Shown here piece after piece: positions 1-12,517 of a stretch of DNA of 52,994 nucleotides; the first letter of the stretch is position 1, and every line of letters begins with the position of its first letter. The notes under the pieces are model-generated. The model was not told where the DNA came from, did no database searches, and was given only the letters and a program-made list of their open reading frames with translations. This DNA is from a bacterium. GTDB lineage: Bacteria; Spirochaetota; UBA4802; UBA5550. Both the position numbers and the translations under genes were made by a program. The DNA lies in the NCBI GenBank assembly GCA_024224995.1, contig JAAENB010000039.1, positions 1 through 52,994 of the forward strand. The letters are read 5' to 3'.

Positions 1-1478
1 CAACGATAAAACTTGTACGTGTTTCACGGCAGCTGGGCTCATCCCGTGAACAGGCTATAGGCTCTTTTGGGTTTGCTTCTCTTTTCATGACCTTCCCGGT
101 TTTTTCTTTCGCAGGAACATTCTTTAGTCGAAAACAGAAGCTGGAGTCAAAGGTTTACTGTTCATGGATCAGAGGCAAGGGGCTTCAGCTCCTGGGATAT
201 TTTCACGAGTTCCGCGGCGATTACCAGGCAAGTATACGCAGTTTTTCTAATTCAGTTCATATTTTTCAGGAAGAAAATGATATTAAGGAACTGATGATGT
301 CTTTGAATGGTCTGGAGCATTCCTATCATTATAGCGGAGATTATACAAATTCAAAATTAGTAATTGATCAATTATTCGAACTCGCGGGAAAAACCAATGA
401 CAGTTATTTTCTCGGCGCGGTTTACCTCTATTATGGCCGGTATTACCTGCATCATGCCAATTTTTCCCTGGCTCGAAAGTACGCGGACATGGCTGTTGAA
501 ATCAGTTCACGGAAAAAGGTGTGGATAAATAACTGTTTTGGCCTGATGCTTAAAGGCGGGGTTGAACTGGCCCAGGGAAATAATGAAGAAGCTCTTCGAT
601 TGTATTCAATAGCGGAAAAAGAGCACCGTAAAAAAAGATTTTTAAAACAGTACGGCAATGAAATATATATTTTACAGGCGGAAGCGCTTCTTAGAGATTT
701 TAATGCCAAAAAAAATTCCATGAGACCGGAAGAATATACAGCAGCTTCAGCAAAACTCGCTCAAGCCGCGAAAGTGGCTGCCGGAAAAACACGGCATTGG
801 CCGACCCATTACAGTAATGCCTTACGGGTCTATGGCGCGACCTGTTTTGCCCTGGGCAAAACATCGCAGGCTATCCGTTACCTGGTAAAAAGTATAAACC
901 ATTCCCAAAAATATCGCCTGAGATTTAACCACGCAAAAGCGCTCTATGAACTTGGATGCGTGCTGGAAAAATCCAGCCCCCGGCAGAATCCTCAGAAGTC
1001 TTTTCTGGAGGCATATGAAATCCTTTCGGAACTTGGAATTTCTATTTACCGGGATAGAGTTGAAAAAAAACTGGGTAAATATTATCCAAAGAAATATTCA
1101 CAACTTCCCCAACCGATAGAAGATATCTCAACGAATAAGAGAGATATTTCCCCTGATATTGAACAGAAACTTGAAACAGGGCTCAAATATATTCATGAAA
1201 ATTACTGTTTTGATATTTCCCGTGAAGGATTGTCTGCTCTGCTTGAGATAAGCCCTAATTACCTGAGCACCTGTTTTAAAATTTATACGGGAGAAAAAAT
1301 ATATGAGTATATAACCAGGCTTCGCGTAGAAGAAGCAGCCCGGCAGCTCCTGAACGCGGATAAAACTATAATCGAAATATCCTTCTCAGTGGGGTTTGAA
1401 AGTCTTCGAACTTTTAACCGGGCTTTTCGCAATATATTAAATATGACTCCTTCCGAATACCGGCTTAAATCGAAATAA
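1..1478 (+). CDS. TPR-containing regulator with C-terminal AraC-type HTH (5' partial)
   Basis: The reading frame is open without a stop to the left window edge (codons begin at base 3), so the first ATG inside the window at 87 is probably not the true start and the gene is 5'-truncated. The visible part has about 370 residues of helical, TPR-like repeats (segments such as YYGRYYLHHANFSLARKYAD and ATCFALGKTSQAIRYLVKSI). It ends in a typical AraC/XylS double HTH of about 100 residues: ISREGLSALLEISPNYLSTC, then IIEISFSVGFESLRTFNRAF and TPSEYR. AraC domains bind DNA, and TPRs usually bind partners or transmit signals. The residues just before the first ATG also look like TPR helices, so the whole protein may be a large ATPase/TPR transcription factor of MalT or PknK type; that is inference. 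It ends 95 bp before the downstream hydrolase and may control it. Confidence 0.8.
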   Translation, partial: TIKLVRVSRQLGSSREQAIGSFGFASLFMTFPVFSFAGTFFSRKQKLESKVYCSWIRGKGLQLLGYFHEFRGDYQASIRSFSNSVHIFQEENDIKELMMSLNGLEHSYHYSGDYTNSKLVIDQLFELAGKTNDSYFLGAVYLYYGRYYLHHANFSLARKYADMAVEISSRKKVWINNCFGLMLKGGVELAQGNNEEALRLYSIAEKEHRKKRFLKQYGNEIYILQAEALLRDFNAKKNSMRPEEYTAASAKLAQAAKVAAGKTRHWPTHYSNALRVYGATCFALGKTSQAIRYLVKSINHSQKYRLRFNHAKALYELGCVLEKSSPRQNPQKSFLEAYEILSELGISIYRDRVEKKLGKYYPKKYSQLPQPIEDISTNKRDISPDIEQKLETGLKYIHENYCFDISREGLSALLEISPNYLSTCFKIYTGEKIYEYITRLRVEEAARQLLNADKTIIEISFSVGFESLRTFNRAFRNILNMTPSEYRLKSK

Positions 1479-1573
1479 AATATAGACAATTCTTCCGATT
1501 GGACAATCTGGCCGGACATCGAAACCGTCCGGACGGTAGAATATCATCATGTTTAATTAATGAGGAGGCCTCA

Positions 1574-2452
1574 ATGAGAGTACAGCTTGTTTTGTTAAAA
1601 AAAATAATGATTATATATGTTCTGCTGGTATTAATAATTGCGGGAACATCGTGTGATTCTTCCATAGATGATCCCGAAAGTGAAGGGCCTTATTCTGTTA
1701 GCAGCTATTCAACTAACCTGGAATCATCATCATATTTTTCCGCACGAATCTATTATCCGGAAAACAGGGGTGAGGAGCCTTATGCCGCTGTGGTTGTAAG
1801 CGGTGGATATACCAACATAAAAGAAATGGTTAGCTGGATATCGAATCGTCTTGCGTCTCAGGGCTTTGTTGTGCTTGCTTATACACCGACAAATATTTTA
1901 GGCCTGCCCGCAACCTGGGAGCGTGGACATAATGGGGGAATTGAGCAATTAAAAGAAGAAAATTCCCGGTACGACAGCCCAATATACGGCATGGTTGACA
2001 CCAATAAACTGGGAGTTATTGGCTATTCCAACGGCGGGACCGGAGCTGTTATGGCTGCTTCAACAAATGATGATATCAAGGCTGTTGTGGCCTTATGCCC
2101 GATGTATACAAGCGGTAGAGATATTGAAGTGCCAACCCTTCTCATAACCGGCACCCTTGATTTTGTAGCCTTCCCCCTGGGAGTTAAATCAATTTATAAT
2201 ACTATTCCCTCGTATGTAGACAAAGCATATCTCAATTTTAATGGAATGACACATTTTGATAGTATTAACTGGGGCGTTTTAAATATTGGTCTTTTTCATG
2301 ATTCTCTGAGTAAGTATTTTGTTTCTCATTTTAAATATTTTCTCAATGAGGATGAAGATTATCTTCAATATATTGAAGAAGAGCTTCAAGAAGATAGAGA
2401 GAATTGGGTCTTTTTTAATACAAAAATAAATTTTTCTCAGAGCTCTTTATAA
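1574..2452 (+). CDS. exported alpha/beta hydrolase (dienelactone/PET-hydrolase-like), probable lipoprotein
   Basis: The frame is open from 1499, but the ATG at 1574 is preceded by a strong GAGGAGG box and starts a signal sequence (MRVQLVLLKKIMIIYVLLVL), so it is the better start. The signal ends in AGTSC, an imperfect lipobox. The mature protein has the alpha/beta-hydrolase order: nucleophile elbow GYSNGG (Ser about 152), an acidic residue in LLITGTLDFVAFP and a His in MTHFDS. The layout resembles secreted dienelactone-hydrolase-like esterases (chlorophyllase/PET-hydrolase group), which act on ester bonds outside the cytoplasm; the substrate cannot be told. The stop codon lies within a strong hairpin shared with the convergent receptor gene. 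Confidence 0.8.
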   Translation: MRVQLVLLKKIMIIYVLLVLIIAGTSCDSSIDDPESEGPYSVSSYSTNLESSSYFSARIYYPENRGEEPYAAVVVSGGYTNIKEMVSWISNRLASQGFVVLAYTPTNILGLPATWERGHNGGIEQLKEENSRYDSPIYGMVDTNKLGVIGYSNGGTGAVMAASTNDDIKAVVALCPMYTSGRDIEVPTLLITGTLDFVAFPLGVKSIYNTIPSYVDKAYLNFNGMTHFDSINWGVLNIGLFHDSLSKYFVSHFKYFLNEDEDYLQYIEEELQEDRENWVFFNTKINFSQSSL

Positions 2453-2464
2453 GAGCTCTGAGAA
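2434..2464. terminator. hairpin between convergent genes
   Basis: Two perfectly complementary 14-bp arms (2434-2447 and 2451-2464) flank a 3-base loop. The loop contains part of the TAA stop of the hydrolase gene. It lies between convergent genes, so it probably terminates transcription both ways, although neither side has a long U-tract. Confidence 0.6.
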
Positions 2465-2477
2465 GCTGCCCCCCGTT

Positions 2478-4022
2478 TTAAGAAAGGTTCTCCTGCCCGG
2501 GCTGATGCAGTCCTTCGGTTTCGTCTATTGCTACAAGTTTGCTGGAAGTGTCGGAGATGTTTTTTACGTCCTCAAGGTTTCTGTTGTTAAGCTCAAGCAG
2601 GTACTTGGTAAACGATGCAATATCTTCTATAGAAGCTACCGCTTCCTGGGTAACACTGCTGATCTCGGAGATTGTTTCAATGGTGGTGCTGGAATCGGCT
2701 GCCACTTCCCCGGTTTTTGAGGCTATTTCATTGATCTTCTCATTCATTGTATACTGCATGGTTACAATCTCTTTAAAAGAATTATCAATCTCTAGAATAC
2801 TTTCCACACTGTTGTTAATAATTTCATAACTCTTACTGGTAATTTCATAGGTGCTGGCCGAATACTGCTGTACATCTTTAATAAGAACCGTAATATCCTT
2901 GGTGGATTGATTGGTCTGCTCCGAAAGCTTCCCTATTTCATCGGCAACTACGGCAAATCCCTTTCCATGCTCTCCGGACCTGGCTGCCTCAATTGCCGCG
3001 TTCAACGAAAGCAGGTTGGTTTGATCGGAAATATCATTAATGGCACTGATAATAACTGTCATCTCAGCCAGTTTTTCATTTAATTTTGTTGATGCCACAT
3101 TGCTTTCATCATTTATCTGCGAAAGTTCCTTCATCTGGCCAACGGATTCTCTCAGTTTTTCCTCATTTGTTTTGATAATCTCATCAACATCAGAAGATAT
3201 CTTTTCGATATTTTTCGCGTATGAATCGATCTCTTCTATATTATCCATTGCCTTAATAACATTTAGCGATATCTTTTCAGCGTTATCCAGAGAAAATTTA
3301 GCCCCTTTCACAACAGCATCGGAAGTACCGGTTATTTTTTCATTAAAGGATCGCGATGCCTCAATATTTTCCCGGAGCTTTGCTACTGAGGAATCTACAT
3401 CTTTAAAGACCTGGCTCGATTTATCGTGCAGTTTTGCCACTTTTAACAGGAGTTTCTTTTGTTCATCAGCATCTACAAGGTTGCTGAGCAGAGTAAAGCA
3501 CTTCCTGGTTAAGCGGTATACTACGACAAAAAAGATTATCATAATAATAATCTTTGTTTCAAAGGGATCGAGATTTCGGTCTTCTGACTTGATAGCATTT
3601 AAAATAGCATAAAGAGGTGTGCTAACCAAAAAAGTATACCCAGCCAATATTTTATTAAAATAGATAGCACTTATCACAATAGGAAAAGGGAAAAGAATAG
3701 GAGCATCGCCCTTTACGAAAAAATAAAAAACTCCAAAAATAGTGACAATTATTGTCATATCAAAATACTTTACCCAGGAACCCGTAATTTTCATTCTATG
3801 AAGAATATAGGGTATAAAAAATAATATCATTAATACCCCAAAAGAGACCGTAAGAGAAGGTTTATCGAACCTGTCTCCCATCGGGTGTACCCATACAAGA
3901 ACATCAAAAATAATCAGGGGGATAGAAAGAAAAGGGAGAAGCCGTGCGATAATCATATTAGTTTCAAGCTCATTCGCGGTAAGTATCCCAAAACCCCGCT
4001 CTTTTTCTACATTTTTAGTCAT
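2478..4022 (-). CDS. methyl-accepting chemotaxis-like receptor with polytopic N-terminal domain
   Basis: This 514-residue protein begins with five or six membrane helices (about residues 22-175, for example FIPYILHRM and FFVVVYRLT) and no obvious periplasmic sensor loop. A long coiled coil follows. The MCP signalling hairpin tip is present ([20 protein letters not shown], then [14 protein letters not shown]), so it should bind CheA/CheW and signal to the chemotaxis machinery. Having the sensing part inside the membrane suggests sensing of membrane state or energy, which is inference. A truncated paralogue of the membrane domain lies directly upstream on the same strand (4227-4799), with a conserved copy of the promoter. 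Confidence 0.93.
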   Translation of the reverse strand: MTKNVEKERGFGILTANELETNMIIARLLPFLSIPLIIFDVLVWVHPMGDRFDKPSLTVSFGVLMILFFIPYILHRMKITGSWVKYFDMTIIVTIFGVFYFFVKGDAPILFPFPIVISAIYFNKILAGYTFLVSTPLYAILNAIKSEDRNLDPFETKIIIMIIFFVVVYRLTRKCFTLLSNLVDADEQKKLLLKVAKLHDKSSQVFKDVDSSVAKLRENIEASRSFNEKITGTSDAVVKGAKFSLDNAEKISLNVIKAMDNIEEIDSYAKNIEKISSDVDEIIKTNEEKLRESVGQMKELSQINDESNVASTKLNEKLAEMTVIISAINDISDQTNLLSLNAAIEAARSGEHGKGFAVVADEIGKLSEQTNQSTKDITVLIKDVQQYSASTYEITSKSYEIINNSVESILEIDNSFKEIVTMQYTMNEKINEIASKTGEVAADSSTTIETISEISSVTQEAVASIEDIASFTKYLLELNNRNLEDVKNISDTSSKLVAIDETEGLHQPGQENLS

Positions 4023-4117
4023 AAAAATACCTTTATATAATTAAATTTCATGAAGAAATGGGTTTCCCCATCTCTGAAAATATCAAACTTCTACAATACT
4101 TTATAACGGAATTTACG

Positions 4118-4145
4118 ATAATAAAGAGGAAAGAACTAAAATCAA
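4118..4145 (-). promoter_or_regulatory. promoter of the MCP-like receptor
   Basis: On the minus strand, TTGATT and TATTAT are separated by 16 bases. The same boxes with the same spacing occur in front of the truncated paralogue at 4895-4922, so the pair was copied with the gene and has been conserved. Confidence 0.6.
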
Positions 4146-4226
4146 GCAAAAAACGCTTATTCCGACACAGAAACAGCCCCGGCAGCAAAAAACCTTGAGC
4201 CTCTAATTTTAAACTTTCTTCTATTA

Positions 4227-4799
4227 TCAGGTGGTTTCCCCCTGGCTTTTGATCAAATCCAGGCATTTCACGGTTAGCCCGTATACTACCACAAAATAGA
4301 TTACCATAATAACAGCCTTTGGCAACCAATGATCATACATTGGATATAGCGACCGCAAATTATGTAAAACCCCATACAGAGGAGTACTCAGCAAAAAAGT
4401 ATACAGAACCAGTTTTTTATTAAAATAAATCGCACTAATTACAATAGGGAACGGGAAAAAAATAGGAGCATCCCCGGTTGCGAAATAATAAAAACCCCCA
4501 AAAATAGAGACAATTATTGTCATATTAAAATACTTTATCCAGGAGCCCGTAATTTTCATTCTATGAAGAATATACGGTATAAAAAATAATATTATTAATA
4601 AGCCAAAAAAGGCCGTAAGAGAAGGTCTGCCGAGCCTCTCTCCTATTGGGTGTACCCATACAAAAACATCTATAATAATCAAGGGAATTGAAAGAAAGGG
4701 AAGAATACGTGCGATAAAAATATTAGTCTTGAGCTCATTCGTGGTAAGTATCCCAATATCCTGTTCTTTTTCCACATCTTTCTCCACATCTTTTGCCAT
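4227..4799 (-). CDS. truncated paralogue of the MCP membrane domain
   Basis: This 190-residue protein closely matches the first 175 residues or so of the adjacent receptor (shared blocks include [15 protein letters not shown] and [14 protein letters not shown]). It stops right after the last membrane helix with the unrelated tail KSQGETT. The coiled coil and MCP signalling hairpin are absent, so it cannot signal to CheA as it stands. The homology extends upstream into the promoter, showing a tandem duplication followed by loss of the 3' part. It may be a decaying pseudogene, or a membrane domain that still pairs with the full receptor as a modulator. The near-intact hydrophobic frame leaves both possible. 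Confidence 0.75.
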   Translation of the reverse strand: MAKDVEKDVEKEQDIGILTTNELKTNIFIARILPFLSIPLIIIDVFVWVHPIGERLGRPSLTAFFGLLIILFFIPYILHRMKITGSWIKYFNMTIIVSIFGGFYYFATGDAPIFFPFPIVISAIYFNKKLVLYTFLLSTPLYGVLHNLRSLYPMYDHWLPKAVIMVIYFVVVYGLTVKCLDLIKSQGETT

Positions 4800-4894
4800 A
4801 ATAGCACCTTAATTTTATCAAGTTTCCGGACAAAATGAACCGGTCCGTCTCTGAAATTATCAAACTTTTGTAATAATTAAATAGAAAGTTTACG

Positions 4895-4922
4895 ATAATA
4901 AAGAGAAAAGAACTAAAATCAA
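4895..4922 (-). promoter_or_regulatory. duplicated promoter of the truncated MCP paralogue
   Basis: TTGATT, 16-base spacer, TATTAT on the minus strand. It is nearly identical to the promoter at 4118-4145 and sits at a comparable distance (about 95 bases) from the start codon. Confidence 0.55.
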
Positions 4923-5013
4923 GCAAAAAACACTTTAAATATAATATATGTTGATATAATTACGTCAGTATATATCTCAAGAGCAAGGCGACCTCTTTAA
5001 GAGTGGTTTTTCC

Positions 5014-5042
5014 TTGACTTCTATTGAAGAATTTAGTATATA
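5014..5042 (+). promoter_or_regulatory. promoter of the radical SAM-lipase pair
   Basis: TTGACT (5014-5019) and TATATA (5037-5042) with an ideal 17-base spacer, about 75 bases upstream of the ATG at 5116. Confidence 0.65.
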
Positions 5043-5115
5043 TAGAGGATGCTCTTTGAGCCAAAAATGAATTCTTTGCACTTATTGCACTTATATAGAA
5101 AAAAGGAGTCTATAG

Positions 5116-6363
5116 ATGGGAAAAATGAACGGTAAGCAATTATACGGCCCGCAAAGGCTGCTGGCCACAATGAAGATGGGTAAGCATAAAGAACTTAAGG
5201 GGCTGTCCCTCAAGCAAAAATTGGGGATGAACTATATCTCTAAAGAAAGCAAACTCACGGAACTGAACGGCAAGATATATTCCAACACCTTCACCCCCTA
5301 TTTCCCTTCACTTGCCTATGATCGATTCATGAAAAACGCTGTTGCCACGTCCCTGGGAACTCCCGGGCCCATGATTACCAATTTTGCCGTTACCTCTCAC
5401 TGTCACTGCAACTGCTGGCACTGTTCCTTTTCCAACAGGGAGAAAACAGACGGCATGTCTCTTAAAGACCTTAAAAAAGGTATTGCCGAAGTCCAGGATC
5501 TCGGAGTCAGTGTGATAGGCATTACCGGGGGCGAACCTCTTCTCCGGAATGATCTTGAAGAAATTATCGCTTCTATTGACAATCGTTCCATGCCCATAAT
5601 GTTTACCACCGGGCATAAACTTACAACCGAACGGGTTCGAGCCCTGAAAGACGCGGGTCTTGAGATCCCGGTCCTTAGCCTGGATCATTATACTGCTGAA
5701 GTTCACGACAAAGGACGCCGCTTAGAGGGTGTTTTTGAAGGAACCCTGAAGGCTATTGAACTATTCCAGAGCGAAGGCTTTTATGTCGCGGTCTCTTTTG
5801 TTCCGGACAAACAACTGGTGAACAACCGTGAGGATCTTTTTAAAACAATCGACTTTTTCCGCGACCTGGGAATTAATGACATGCGGCTTACCTCTCCCAT
5901 TTTGAGCGGTGAGCTAACCTGTAAACCCGAAGAAAAGCTGACGAAAGAAAACGTTGAAACCATATTTGAAGTACAAAAGATGTGCAGAGCGACAAAAGGA
6001 TATCCCAATGTCTTTGCCTATGACTACTTCGAAAGCAGACAGTACTACGGCTGCGGCGCGGGATTTAACTATATGTTCATCGACTCTCAGGGAAATGTCT
6101 CTCCCTGCGATTTCACCATGCTCAACCTGGGGAACATCAAAAAAACCCCGGTTAAAGAAATCTGGGAAGAAATGAGCAGCCACTTCTGCGGTCCATCCTG
6201 CGACTGCTACGCCAATGTCATTCACGACAAAGTAGCCTCAAAAAAATTGAAAACATGGCCCATGCCCAAAAAGATCGCGCTGGAGGTTCTGGAAGAATGT
6301 CCTCCTTTTGACGAAACCGATTTACCGGTCTATTACACCAAAATGGGATTTAAGAAAAAGTGA
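5116..6363 (+). CDS. radical SAM/SPASM-domain protein
   Basis: The radical SAM cluster motif CxxxCxxC is formed by Cys96, Cys100 and Cys103 within SHCHCNCWHC. It is followed by the SAM-binding ITGGEPLLRNDL segment. A C-terminal Cys set (YGCGAGFNYMF, then NVSPCDF and CGPSCDCY) resembles a SPASM or twitch auxiliary Fe-S domain. Such enzymes cleave SAM to a 5'-deoxyadenosyl radical and modify peptides, cofactors or small molecules; the substrate is not evident. The ATG at 5116 has an AAGGAG box 9 bases upstream. The TGA stop overlaps the GTG start of the lipase-like gene by 4 bases (GTGA), so the two are translationally coupled and probably work on related substrates. Confidence 0.9.
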   Translation: MGKMNGKQLYGPQRLLATMKMGKHKELKGLSLKQKLGMNYISKESKLTELNGKIYSNTFTPYFPSLAYDRFMKNAVATSLGTPGPMITNFAVTSHCHCNCWHCSFSNREKTDGMSLKDLKKGIAEVQDLGVSVIGITGGEPLLRNDLEEIIASIDNRSMPIMFTTGHKLTTERVRALKDAGLEIPVLSLDHYTAEVHDKGRRLEGVFEGTLKAIELFQSEGFYVAVSFVPDKQLVNNREDLFKTIDFFRDLGINDMRLTSPILSGELTCKPEEKLTKENVETIFEVQKMCRATKGYPNVFAYDYFESRQYYGCGAGFNYMFIDSQGNVSPCDFTMLNLGNIKKTPVKEIWEEMSSHFCGPSCDCYANVIHDKVASKKLKTWPMPKKIALEVLEECPPFDETDLPVYYTKMGFKKK

Positions 6364-7541
6364 ACAACCACCCGGTAGTTATGTGTCACGGGTTCCTCGG
6401 GTGGGGTCCGGAAGAGCTTTTAGGTTTTAGTTATTGGGGAACGGTGAGGTTTGTTAAACGCAAGAACATATTCTACCCCTCAATAGGACCAATATCTTCA
6501 CATCACGACAGGGCCTGCGAATTGTTTTACCAGCTCAAAGGCGGCAGGGTTGACTACGGGGAAGAGCATGCCAATACGTTTCAACACCGCCGCTTTGGCA
6601 AAGAATATCCCGGTCTCTATCCAATATGGGATAAAAACAATCCTGTTCACATTGTGGGCCATTCCATGGGACCGGTTACTGCCCGGGTTCTCCAGAAATT
6701 GCTTGAAGATAAATTTTTTATCGACCAGGCTACGGGGAAGCCATACAATACTTCAGCCGCCTGGATCAAATCGATCACTTCTATTACAGGACCAAACAAC
6801 GGCACCACACTGTGCTACCAGCTGGGCTGCTCGGAAAAAACCGGGATCTTGCAGAAAGAAATAGAGTTCCCCCCTTTCTTCTATATACTGGCAGATATCA
6901 TCACGGGAATCGAAAGAGCATGCCCCTTTATGCGAAAAATATACGACTTTGATCTTTACCATTGGGACCTGGTCCGCGCTGAAGGAGAAAGCCTTAACGA
7001 TTATTTGAGACGAGTTGCCGAAAAAAAAGAATTCGTCTTCTCTGAAGATATCTCCGCGTATGATCTTTCTATCAATGCCATGGAAAAACTGAATCCTGTT
7101 CTTACGGAATTTCCTTCAACATATTACTTCAGCTACGCGGCTCATACCACAAAAAAAGAAAAAAACACGGGTCATGAGATCCCCATCTGGCATCTCCATT
7201 TTTTTCTTAAGGAGTTCTCCCGGGCTATGGGAAAATACCGCTTCGACAAATCAATATTCCCCCATCTAAACGATGAAGAATGGTGGCCCAACGACGGTGA
7301 AGTATCCGTCTTTTCCCAGGAATTTCCCCGCATTCCCAGAGAACACCCACACCGGTATCTTAACAAAAAAGAAGCCCGGGCATTATATAAATCCGGGGAA
7401 ATTGAACCCGGAGAATGGAACGTTCTCCCTCATCTTAAACGATGGGGCCATCCGGAAATAGCCATGCTGCCGCGCTTTTATCAGGTCTTTTGCCAGGCAT
7501 GGTTTTACCGGCGGCTTTTTAAAATGCTTAAGAGACTCTAA
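6360..7541 (+). CDS. lipase-like alpha/beta hydrolase (family I.5/I.6-like), no signal peptide
   Basis: The GTG start overlaps the previous stop. The N-terminus PVVMCHGFLGWGPEELLGF resembles the oxyanion-hole region of the Staphylococcus/Geobacillus lipase family. VGHSMGPVTARVL contains the nucleophile elbow (Ser about 102). Further family-like blocks are ITSITGPNNGTTL and NDGEVSVFSQEFPR, with a late His in HLKRWGHPE. Those lipases are secreted, but this protein starts directly with its first strand, so it should be cytoplasmic. It may therefore hydrolyse an intracellular acyl ester or lipid that the coupled radical SAM enzyme makes or modifies; that link is inference. It ends 7 bases before a convergent gene. 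Confidence 0.82.
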   Translation: MNNHPVVMCHGFLGWGPEELLGFSYWGTVRFVKRKNIFYPSIGPISSHHDRACELFYQLKGGRVDYGEEHANTFQHRRFGKEYPGLYPIWDKNNPVHIVGHSMGPVTARVLQKLLEDKFFIDQATGKPYNTSAAWIKSITSITGPNNGTTLCYQLGCSEKTGILQKEIEFPPFFYILADIITGIERACPFMRKIYDFDLYHWDLVRAEGESLNDYLRRVAEKKEFVFSEDISAYDLSINAMEKLNPVLTEFPSTYYFSYAAHTTKKEKNTGHEIPIWHLHFFLKEFSRAMGKYRFDKSIFPHLNDEEWWPNDGEVSVFSQEFPRIPREHPHRYLNKKEARALYKSGEIEPGEWNVLPHLKRWGHPEIAMLPRFYQVFCQAWFYRRLFKMLKRL

Positions 7542-7548
7542 TCCATTG

Positions 7549-8574
7549 TCAGTCCTCACTTTCTCTCATATATTTCCTCATATTGGGATGAATATATAAG
7601 ATCGAGATATCTTCTTTTGGTAAAAAATCCTGGTAAAGGAACATAATCTCGCGTGAGTTTACTTTTTCGAAATTACCAGTCTTAATGTCATAGTGCTCTA
7701 TGGGATTTTTAAATCGGACAATAATCTTGCATTCTCCAATTTTTCCTTTCCAGGATGCCCCGGTTTGCAGAATATAATCCATTGCGTATCTATCGGGAAT
7801 ATTCCCGTGGCTCGATAAATAAGAAATTTTCAGAGTTACAGTCTCCCGGGGTTTAAAATTCACCTTGAAGATATACCAGTCCAATTCTCCAAAAAAATGA
7901 AAATCGCCAAATTCCCTTCTTTTGCCGAAAAGCTCCTTGCGTAAATACAAATACAATTCCTTTTTTTGCTTTGTATTCAATCCCCGCATGCCATAAATTT
8001 TTCTCTTTAACTCTTTCCTGTTTTTCCCCAAAGAAATTAGTTTAATATACTCCGGATTTCCGGGAATATCCCGGGCAAACCCGTATTTTTTGAGTACCCG
8101 CAAATATTCCCGGTATGGCGGCTCCTCATATGCTGCCTTTTCATCTATTCTATCATGACTCTTTCCTGAGACCTTAAGACGCTTGTCCCCGGCGGAGACA
8201 CTAAATTTTTCTATATATCCTTTTCCGCCCCCGGCATTATAGCCTCCGCTTACTACAGGGAATCCGATTGTAATGGATACTTTTTTATTCCCTGTATTCT
8301 TCAGGAAATAAGTGCCCTCATATTTTGTAGCGGAAAGTTTCATTGGAGGCCCATTGGGTATGAAAGAAGGCATTAGCGTGTGCGCGTCATCATGGATCAC
8401 GACTTTTTCTTTTATGAGCGAAACACCTTTATGATAATTCTTTTTCCCGTAGGGCAGCGGCGTTTTTCCCGGCCCCCCTATTGGCATAGGGTTGGCGTTT
8501 ATACTGCCAGCGTAATAAAAATTTAGAAACAAAAGCGCGACAATTCTTATAACTCGTTTCATTTTTTTATTCAT
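7549..8574 (-). CDS. exported protein, possibly DUF4424-like
   Basis: A signal peptide (KRVIRIVALLFLNFYYAGS, cleavage near INA-NP) precedes about 315 residues of predicted beta-rich, extracytoplasmic sequence. Segments such as GVSLIKEKVVIHDD and YILQTGASWKGKIGEC recall the DUF4424 type of secreted bacterial protein, but this is recognition by eye and uncertain. No catalytic motif is visible. The ATG at 8574 directly abuts its only AGG, whereas the ATG four codons later (8562) has AGGA at a workable distance, so 8562 may be the true start. It is divergent from the 7TMR-DISM kinase and convergent with the lipase-like gene. Confidence 0.7.
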   Translation of the reverse strand: MNKKMKRVIRIVALLFLNFYYAGSINANPMPIGGPGKTPLPYGKKNYHKGVSLIKEKVVIHDDAHTLMPSFIPNGPPMKLSATKYEGTYFLKNTGNKKVSITIGFPVVSGGYNAGGGKGYIEKFSVSAGDKRLKVSGKSHDRIDEKAAYEEPPYREYLRVLKKYGFARDIPGNPEYIKLISLGKNRKELKRKIYGMRGLNTKQKKELYLYLRKELFGKRREFGDFHFFGELDWYIFKVNFKPRETVTLKISYLSSHGNIPDRYAMDYILQTGASWKGKIGECKIIVRFKNPIEHYDIKTGNFEKVNSREIMFLYQDFLPKEDISILYIHPNMRKYMRESED

Positions 8575-8668
8575 CCTGTTAAAATATCAAGAGTTGCATG
8601 ACACTATAATAACATAAAATAGTCAAATAGAATTTTCCGCAAGGGCATACTCCCGGAGGCAAAAGAGC

Positions 8669-8696
8669 TTGACCTTCGTACGAAATGAGATACTAT
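8669..8696 (+). promoter_or_regulatory. candidate promoter of the 7TMR-DISM hybrid kinase
   Basis: TTGACC and TACTAT separated by 16 bases, about 38 bases upstream of the GTG start, in a 160-bp divergent intergenic region. Confidence 0.45.
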
Positions 8697-8734
8697 AAAT
8701 AAAATATCTCAAAAAAACAAGAGGAACAGACCGG

Positions 8735-12301
<3,567 letters not shown>

Positions 12302-12517
12302 TCTCAACTGCATTGAAATAGCCATAATAATCAATTCAATGAGCCGACTGCATAGAAGCCATCCAACCATGGCGTACACTTTTTGTCTGTTTCATAAAAT
12401 AATTCTTGAAATTACTCTAATACTATGTAAACTTATTTCGGATTATATTGGAGTAAGAGTTTTTACACTGCGGAGCGCCGCAATTATGACATAAATACTG
12501 GTATAAGGAGTACAAAA

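Noticed and set aside
1499..1573. Upstream start for the alpha/beta hydrolase
   Set aside because: The added 25 residues are hydrophilic, lack a ribosome site and would bury the signal peptide; the ATG at 1574 has GAGGAGG.
3040..3612. 190-codon ORF antisense to the MCP coiled coil
   Set aside because: Low-complexity Ser/Phe product arising from the complement of a coiled-coil region; no start signals.
4048..4329. 93-codon minus-strand ORF between the two MCP copies
   Set aside because: It covers the end of the truncated copy and the promoter of the full copy in another frame; no homology or ribosome site.
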